A stretch of DNA of 11,960 nt. Origin: JANMJD01 sp963828405 (GTDB taxonomy: Bacteria; Actinomycetota; Acidimicrobiia; Acidimicrobiales; Ilumatobacteraceae). Below, one piece after another: positions 7,901 to 11,960 of this stretch. The position numbers and the translations under genes were made by a program. Numbering within the stretch: the first letter of the stretch is position 1; every line of letters starts with the position of its first letter. The notes under the pieces are model-generated. The model was not told the DNA's origin. It was given only the letters and a program-made list of their open reading frames with translations, and searched no databases. Location: contig CAWHEG010000007.1 of the NCBI GenBank assembly GCA_963828405.1, positions 1-11,960 on the forward strand. The letters run 5' to 3'.

Positions 7901-9814
7901 CATACGTTCAGCCAGGCTGAACTCGATGCGGGCGGGACGCTTGACAATGTGGTGACCGCTGCCTCGAATGAGGCGCCGGACGCCACCGACGACCTGTCGA
8001 TCCCGATCACCCAGACCCCTGGGTTGACGGTCGAGAAGTCGTCGACCACGACGAGCCTGTCGGCGCCGGGGACGGTCACCTATTCGTATCTGGTGACGAA
8101 TACGGGCAATGTGACGGTGACCGGGATCAGCTTGTCGGATGACAACGACAACGACGACATGTCCTGCCCGGCGGCGACGCTGCCTCCGGCTCCGGGTGTG
8201 AACTCGATGACGTGTACGGCGACGCATACGTTCAGCCAGGCTGAACTCGATGCGGGCGGGACGCTTGACAATGTGGTGACCGCTGCCTCGAATGAGGCGC
8301 CGGACGCCACCGACGACCTGTCGATCCCGATCACCCAGACCCCTGGGTTGACGGTCGAGAAGTCGTCGACCACGACGAGCCTGTCGGCGCCGGGGACGGT
8401 CACCTATTCGTATCTGGTGACGAATACGGGCAATGTGACGGTGACCGGGATCAGCTTGTCGGATGACAACGACAACGACGACATGTCCTGCCCGGCGGCG
8501 ACGCTGCCTCCGGCTCCGGGTGTGAACTCGATGACGTGTACGGCGACGCATACGTTCAGCCAGGCTGAACTCGATGCGGGCGGGACGCTTGACAATGTGG
8601 TGACCGCTGCCTCGAATGAGGCGCCGGACGCCACCGACGACCTGTCGATCCCGATCACCCAGACCCCTGGGTTGACGGTCGAGAAGTCGTCGACCACGAC
8701 GAGCCTGTCGGCGCCGGGGACGGTCACCTATTCGTATCTGGTGACGAATACGGGCAATGTGACGGTGACCGGGATCAGCTTGTCGGATGACAACGACAAC
8801 GACGACATGTCCTGCCCGGCGGCGACGCTGCCTCCGGCTCCGGGTGTGAACTCGATGACGTGTACGGCGACGCATACGTTCAGCCAGGCTGAACTCGATG
8901 CGGGCGGGACGCTTGACAATGTGGTGACCGCTGCCTCGAATGAGGCGCCGGACGCCACCGACGACCTGTCGATCCCGATCACCCAGACACCGGCGATCGA
9001 CATGGTCAAGAGCGTCGGCTTGGCAATCGCCTCGGCGTGCCCGACCGCCGGTTACGTCGACTCGCTCACAGTGACGGTCGGTGATCAGATCTGTTATCAG
9101 TTCGAGGTCACCAATACGGGCAACGTCACTCTCACGGACGTGTCGGTCAGCGACCCGATGTTGTCCGCAACGGCGATCTGCGAGTTCGCAAGCCTCGCCG
9201 CCGGGGCCACCGCGACCTGCACCTTCGGCCCGGTCCCGGCGGTGTTCAGCGGCGGCCAGGCCGTTGTCAACACTGCGGCGGCCTCGGGCTGCATCGGCGC
9301 AGTCTGTGTCAGGGACACCGACACCGCCAGGTATGTCGCCGGATTCAACGGGTTCACCCCAGGGTTCTGGAAGAACCATACGTCAGCCAACAGTCAGAAC
9401 GCTTGGCAGGAGAAGTACCTAGGACCGTGCTGGAGCAAGTTGAATTCGGTGCCTGGCGTTCTGCCGTGGAACATCACGGTCAAGCAGCTGTTCACCTCAT
9501 ACGGGCTCACCTACAACGGCACCAGCACCGTCGGCAACCTCAAGCTGATCAATGCCCTCGGCGGCACTGGAAAGCTCGGTGCGGAGAAGACGATGATCCG
9601 TGCAGTCATCGCTGCCTACCTCAATGCCTGCTTCTCGGCCGGCGAGGCGGGCACAGCTGGTGACTACCCGTTGACGATGGACTACATCCTCAACCACACG
9701 ATCGCGGTCCTGGCCACACCGGGTACGGTCAAGCAGCGAGAGGCGGCAATGCTCGCCTGGGCCGCCCCGCTCGACCTCTACAACAACACAGCCGACCACG
9801 TCATCGTGTGGTAG
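4952..9814 (+). CDS. Secreted multidomain repeat protein (DUF5979-like, DUF11/DUF7507-type repeats, TPGFWKNH C-terminal domain)
   Basis: A 1,620-aa exported protein, probably at the cell surface or in the matrix. Residues 1-52 are a signal peptide: a basic n-region, the hydrophobic stretch LAGLLILATAVVGGVAL, and a likely cut at VSA|DH. Residues about 53-170 form an unrecognised N-domain. About 171-275 resemble DUF5979 (ISKTTTGVPDG...CQVTETESDG), and about 276-375 a prealbumin-like/SpaA-like domain (LTLIKTVDN...YTIAETPQPGY). Residues 377-1348 are nine 108-residue DUF11/DUF7507-type repeats (TVEKS...VTYSYLVTNTGNVTVTGI). Each has two cysteines (MSCP, MTCTATHTF) suited to a disulfide and an acidic DDNDNDD stretch that might bind calcium. 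Residues 1349-1462 are a divergent tenth repeat, and about 1463-1620 a domain opening GFTPGFWKNH. No LPXTG motif, PEP-CTERM motif or C-terminal membrane helix is present, so the mode of attachment is unknown. The start is fixed by the GGGAGG site. Adhesin or stalk function is inference. Confidence 0.92.
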   Translation: MGKVRGRSQGMESVGASRWRGSLGVFRSALAGLLILATAVVGGVALPDPVSADHTTTPNTGFDGTGAANPQCNAGQTQVELPGNEEQDGYNFPSSTFTAAGVSVTLLHRLANGDYIIRWTSVDPVLWINFHSAGTGYRFDYAAPTTGDVVQIPGNFNVSQADACVLSTGVASISKTTTGVPDGESHTFAFKVECDNTLATDPDTDFDDWLIDPVSITVTGSTTQSTPITVPPGWNCQVTETESDGLTIVGDNPVIINNVQVGTGGSVFAFTNNNPVGSLTLIKTVDNLGESGPEYLGVSDFPLSIDGNPTTSGTAVTVNAGDYTIAETPQPGYTVGTWGCDDGTTGTAGSESTTVNVSGGEAVECTITNTLIANPLLTVEKSSTTTSLSAPATVTYSYLVTNTGNVTVTGISLSDDNDNDDMSCPAATLPPAPGVNSMTCTATHTFSQAELDAGGTLDNVVTAASNEAPDATDDLSIPITQTPGLTVEKSSTTTSLSAPGTVTYSYLVTNTGNVTVTGISLSDDNDNDDMSCPAATLPPAPGVNSMTCTATHTFSQAELDAGGTLDNVVTAASNEAPDATDDLSIPITQTPGLTVEKSSTTTSLSAPGTVTYSYLVTNTGNVTVTGISLSDDNDNDDMSCPAATLPPAPGVNSMTCTATHTFSQAELDAGGTLDNVVTAASNEAPDATDDLSIPITQTPGLTVEKSSTTTSLSAPGTVTYSYLVTNTGNVTVTGISLSDDNDNDDMSCPAATLPPAPGVNSMTCTATHTFSQAELDAGGTLDNVVTAASNEAPDATDDLSIPITQTPGLTVEKSSTTTSLSAPGTVTYSYLVTNTGNVTVTGISLSDDNDNDDMSCPAATLPPAPGVNSMTCTATHTFSQAELDAGGTLDNVVTAASNEAPDATDDLSIPITQTPGLTVEKSSTTTSLSAPGTVTYSYLVTNTGNVTVTGISLSDDNDNDDMSCPAATLPPAPGVNSMTCTATHTFSQAELDAGGTLDNVVTAASNEAPDATDDLSIPITQTPGLTVEKSSTTTSLSAPGTVTYSYLVTNTGNVTVTGISLSDDNDNDDMSCPAATLPPAPGVNSMTCTATHTFSQAELDAGGTLDNVVTAASNEAPDATDDLSIPITQTPGLTVEKSSTTTSLSAPGTVTYSYLVTNTGNVTVTGISLSDDNDNDDMSCPAATLPPAPGVNSMTCTATHTFSQAELDAGGTLDNVVTAASNEAPDATDDLSIPITQTPGLTVEKSSTTTSLSAPGTVTYSYLVTNTGNVTVTGISLSDDNDNDDMSCPAATLPPAPGVNSMTCTATHTFSQAELDAGGTLDNVVTAASNEAPDATDDLSIPITQTPAIDMVKSVGLAIASACPTAGYVDSLTVTVGDQICYQFEVTNTGNVTLTDVSVSDPMLSATAICEFASLAAGATATCTFGPVPAVFSGGQAVVNTAAASGCIGAVCVRDTDTARYVAGFNGFTPGFWKNHTSANSQNAWQEKYLGPCWSKLNSVPGVLPWNITVKQLFTSYGLTYNGTSTVGNLKLINALGGTGKLGAEKTMIRAVIAAYLNACFSAGEAGTAGDYPLTMDYILNHTIAVLATPGTVKQREAAMLAWAAPLDLYNNTADHVIVW
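6080..8995 (+). repeat. Nine tandem 324-bp repeats inside the secreted protein gene
   Basis: Units begin at 6080, 6404, 6728, 7052, 7376, 7700, 8024, 8348 and 8672. The unit is 108 codons, so the frame is kept. By eye, units 2-9 are identical at nucleotide level, apart from the last codons of unit 9 (ACA CCG GCG where the others have ACC CCT GGG). Unit 1 differs at two sites: 6126 (C rather than G, Ala for Gly) and 6313 (T rather than C, silent). The tenth unit after 8995 is only distantly related. Synonymous sites are as conserved as coding ones, which points to recent duplication or ongoing gene conversion rather than protein-level selection. Confidence 0.97.
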
Positions 9815-9824
9815 CCGCTCGGAT

Positions 9825-9867
9825 ACGTTGAGGCGTGGCTCTCAAGGAGGGATTCTCGCCTCAACGT
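9825..9867 (+). terminator. Hairpin after the repeat-protein gene
   Basis: ACGTTGAGGCG (9825-9835) and CGCCTCAACGT (9857-9867) form a perfect 11-bp inverted repeat around a 21-nt loop, beginning 11 nt after the stop codon. It lacks a run of T, as is common for actinobacterial terminators. The long loop leaves open that it is instead a protein-binding site or a mobile-element scar. Confidence 0.5.
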
Positions 9868-9974
9868 TCTGGCCGTCTCCCACAATTGGTGGATCGACTG
9901 ACCGAACACGCCGGTGTCGTGTGTTGTCGCTGGTAGCGGTGGGAATATGGGGGTCGGCGATCTCACATAGGGAT

Positions 9975-10662
9975 CGAACTCGTACCAACAACGTGAGGGT
10001 GTCGGTCGACACGGTGTGCACGTACGACTTGTCCGTCCCGCACCGGATCGGGGTCTCATCCGCGCAGACCACCGCAGCCTGCTGGAGCAGGGCTTTCGGT
10101 TCGGCCATGAACGGTGCCAACCGCTCGGCGGCATCCAACGTCCACGCGACAGTGTGCCCTCGGCGACCGGCGCGGCGAACAAGGCGTCCATCGCCTCGTG
10201 CGCTCGTTCGAACGGAACATGCTGGCGGATCAACAGATACACCGCGGCTGCTTTGACCCGGGCGCTTCTCGGCGACATGATCGGTGACGATCAAACGCGG
10301 TTCAGGGATATCGACCACCTGACGGCACGCACCACCAACCACCGCAGCATCAGCAAGATCCGCTGCACACCGCCCGCACGACACCGGGCGATTCCGTCGC
10401 GCGACGCACCCGACCATCACGACCATCACGAGACGGCGGCAACGACGAGTTCCCCGAATCCCGACCCAGGCGACTTTCGAGCTCCTCGACCCGAGCCCGC
10501 AACGACTCGGTGTCCGCCAACAACACCGCCTGCGCCTCGATCAACGCCGCCTGACGAGCAACCAAGCTCCTCCAGCTCGGCAATCCGATCCTCCAGCGAC
10601 ACGCCACCGAACATCCGCGCGCCCGTGGCGGACCACCACCACACACCGCGTGACTCACCCAC
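9975..10662 (-). pseudogene. IS66-family transposase, 5' portion, multiply frameshifted and truncated
   Basis: Read on the minus strand in shifting frames, the order of an IS66 transposase is clear. First come SLEDRIAELEEL and ARQAALIEAQ...LRARVEELESRLGRDSGNSS (N-terminal coiled region), then CGRCAADLADA and RQVVDIPEPRLIVTDH (zinc-finger-like part). Next are RVKAAAVYLLIRQHVPFERA, AAPVAEGTL, and AAVVCADETPIR (first catalytic Asp), and finally HTVSTDTLTLL. At least four frame changes are needed, including one at LEEL|VARQ near 10557. Similarity ends near 9975. The remaining half, with the later DDE residues and the right end, is missing. The start would be GTG at 10662 or an internal GTG near SLEDR. 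It is a relic, and a different element from the one at 3038-3323 because the ends differ. Confidence 0.8.
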
Positions 10663-10677
10663 CCGGCTGAACAGTTA
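10656..10677 (-). repeat. IS66-type terminal repeat abutting ISAzo13 copy 2
   Basis: On the minus strand the DNA next to the ISAzo13 end reads TAACTGTTCAGCCGGGTGGGT. It aligns with the IS66 tip at 3039 (TAAGCACTCAGGTGGTGGGT), sharing TAA, TCAG, GG and TGGGT. It lies just upstream of the IS66 transposase start, where the element's left end is expected. The first G of the usual GTAA tip would be beyond the insertion. Confidence 0.5.
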
Positions 10678-11960
10678 GGGCCTGTGAGTTAATTGTTTGA
10701 GCGTTGTGCGGTGAGGGTGTAGTTCCATTCGCCGTGCCATTCGTTGGGTTGGATGGGGAGGGCTGCGAGTTGGGAGTCGCTGATCTTGGTGCCGGTCGGG
10801 TAGTAGCCGAGGTCGCGTTCGGCGTGCACGGTGAGCCCGCTGGTGGTGCTCGTGCCGGCGACGAGTTCCACGATCGTCTGATACGACGTGAGGGGTTTGC
10901 CGCGCCAGTTGATGGTGATGAACGAGAACAGCTTGTGCTCGATCTTGTTCCATTTCGATGTCCCGGGCGGGTAGTGGCAGACGGTGATCTCCAACCCGGT
11001 CTCCGCGGCGAGGCGGGCGATCTCGACTTTCCACAGGCGGTTGCGATATCCGTTCGATCCGCCGGCGTCGGCGGTGACCAAGAGCCGGCGAGCATGCGGG
11101 TAACGCTCGCGGCCCATGATCGTCCACCACCGGCGGATCGCGTTGACCGCGAACGCGGCGGTGTCATGATCATCGCCGACCGATACCCATCCCTCGTTCG
11201 CGCCGACGTCATACACCCCATACGGGATCGCTTTGGGGACATCCGGGTCCGGGAAGTCGTGGACATCGACCCTGGTCGGGCGGCCCTTGGGTTGCCATTC
11301 CCGTCCGCCGTTGGCTTTGGTGCCGTTGACCAGCTCTTTCTTCTTGCAGTCGACCGAGATCACCGGCTCACCAGCGGCGATGAACTCACCAGCAACCCGG
11401 TTGATGTGCTCGAACTGGGCGTTGCGGTCCGGATGCTGAGCTCCTTCGACGGTCTTAGCCGTCGCTTGCAACGAGAACCCCATCCGATGCAACAACTGGC
11501 CCACCGTCCACGACGACACCTGATGACCCATGTCCGTCAACGCCGCCGCCAACGTCCGCGTGGACTTCAACGTCCACCGCAACGGCGACATCGGATCACC
11601 CCGCGAGTCCGGCTCGACCAGATCATCAAGGCAGACCAACAGGTCCGGATCGACATCAATCAACTCCGGCCGACCGCCACCCTCGGCCCGCACTCGACCA
11701 TCGGGTTCCACCCCGGCGACCGCGGCGCGTTGGCCGTCCATCACCGTGTTGCGCGACATCCCCGACACCCTGGCAGCGATCGTGACACCACCCCGCCCGA
11801 GCATCCGAGCCATCGCCCCGGCCTGCAACCGGCGCTGCTTCTCATCCAGATGCGGACCCATGAACGAGAAGAACTCGACCAGACCCTCCTCGGACACCTC
11901 CACACCCAAACCATACCCCACCCACCACCTCAACGCGCGGATAGTTCACTCGCGAGCCCT
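10677..11960 (-). mobile_element. ISAzo13-family insertion sequence, copy 2 (1,284 bp), inverted relative to copy 1
   Basis: This is the reverse complement of the element at 3323-4606, with the same length. The inner edge reads AGTTA|GGGCCTGTGAG, and the outer edge ends at ...CTCGCGAGCCCT, the last base of the window. All encoded frames match copy 1, so the two appear identical. The inner flank is TTA (10675-10677). The outer flank begins with T at 11960 and the rest lies outside the window. Together with copy 1 it brackets about 6 kb. Confidence 0.9.
10689..11903 (-). CDS. ISAzo13-family transposase, copy 2
   Basis: The protein sequence is identical to that of copy 1, with the same helix-turn-helix part, DDE residues and intact C-terminus. 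The preferred start is GTG at 11903, equivalent to 3380 in copy 1; the frame stays open to TTG 11933. It is transcribed inward, toward the repeat-protein gene but on the opposite strand. Being intact in both copies, it could act on either IS or on the outer ends of the pair. Confidence 0.93.
   Translation of the reverse strand: MEVSEEGLVEFFSFMGPHLDEKQRRLQAGAMARMLGRGGVTIAARVSGMSRNTVMDGQRAAVAGVEPDGRVRAEGGGRPELIDVDPDLLVCLDDLVEPDSRGDPMSPLRWTLKSTRTLAAALTDMGHQVSSWTVGQLLHRMGFSLQATAKTVEGAQHPDRNAQFEHINRVAGEFIAAGEPVISVDCKKKELVNGTKANGGREWQPKGRPTRVDVHDFPDPDVPKAIPYGVYDVGANEGWVSVGDDHDTAAFAVNAIRRWWTIMGRERYPHARRLLVTADAGGSNGYRNRLWKVEIARLAAETGLEITVCHYPPGTSKWNKIEHKLFSFITINWRGKPLTSYQTIVELVAGTSTTSGLTVHAERDLGYYPTGTKISDSQLAALPIQPNEWHGEWNYTLTAQRSNN

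Noticed and set aside
6080..8995. Regular repeats considered as a CRISPR array
   Set aside because: The unit is 324 bp with no variable spacers and is fully coding in one frame.
6136..9009. A ladder of eight identical 107-aa minus-strand ORFs and one 93-aa version
   Set aside because: These are shadows of the tandem repeat, one per unit, with no ribosome binding sites or independent support.
5279..9379. A 1,366-aa open frame on the minus strand opposite the repeat gene
   Set aside because: It is long only because one stop-free 108-codon unit is copied nine times. Its composition (Arg/His-rich) is typical of an antisense shadow, while the plus strand has a signal peptide, an RBS and known domains.

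Overview
The window is high-GC DNA with actinobacterial character. Many of its remnants (MobF/TraA-type relaxase, IS66 and ISAzo13 transposases, tyrosine recombinase) have the style of high-GC actinobacteria, possibly Acidimicrobiia. That placement is an inference from protein style and cannot be proved without a search. The whole window looks like an accessory, transposon-rich region rather than core chromosome.

Layout. Positions 1-3037 are a graveyard of mobile-DNA pieces: the end of a tyrosine recombinase on the minus strand (1-125), a C-terminal relaxase fragment (142-545), and a central relaxase/helicase fragment (2254-2835) broken by two frameshifts. Two small intact genes sit between the relaxase pieces: a 156-aa unknown protein (650-1120) and an 83-aa two-helix membrane protein (1560-1811). 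The relaxase remnant runs into a perfect 21-copy GGTGCT microsatellite (2846-2971) and then an AT-rich patch. A 286-bp internally deleted IS66-type element (3038-3323) follows.

Positions 3323-11960 form a composite-transposon-like block. Two apparently identical 1,284-bp ISAzo13-family insertion sequences lie in inverted orientation (3323-4606 and 10677-11960). The second ends exactly at the window edge. Between them lies one large gene (4952-9814) for a secreted 1,620-aa protein with nine almost perfectly identical 108-residue repeats, followed by a decayed, truncated IS66 transposase on the minus strand (about 9975-10662).

How it fits together. The cargo gene has its own likely promoter (-35 at 4814, -10 at 4837), a good ribosome binding site (4939-4944), a signal peptide, two N-terminal beta-sandwich-like domains, the repeat stalk, one divergent repeat and a C-terminal domain opening with TPGFWKNH. 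A hairpin follows its stop codon. The ISAzo13 pair could in principle mobilise it as a unit. The most striking points are the recent, homogeneous repeat expansion, the two ISAzo13 insertions that both sit at the tip of an IS66-type terminal repeat with TTA at each visible junction, and the microsatellite.
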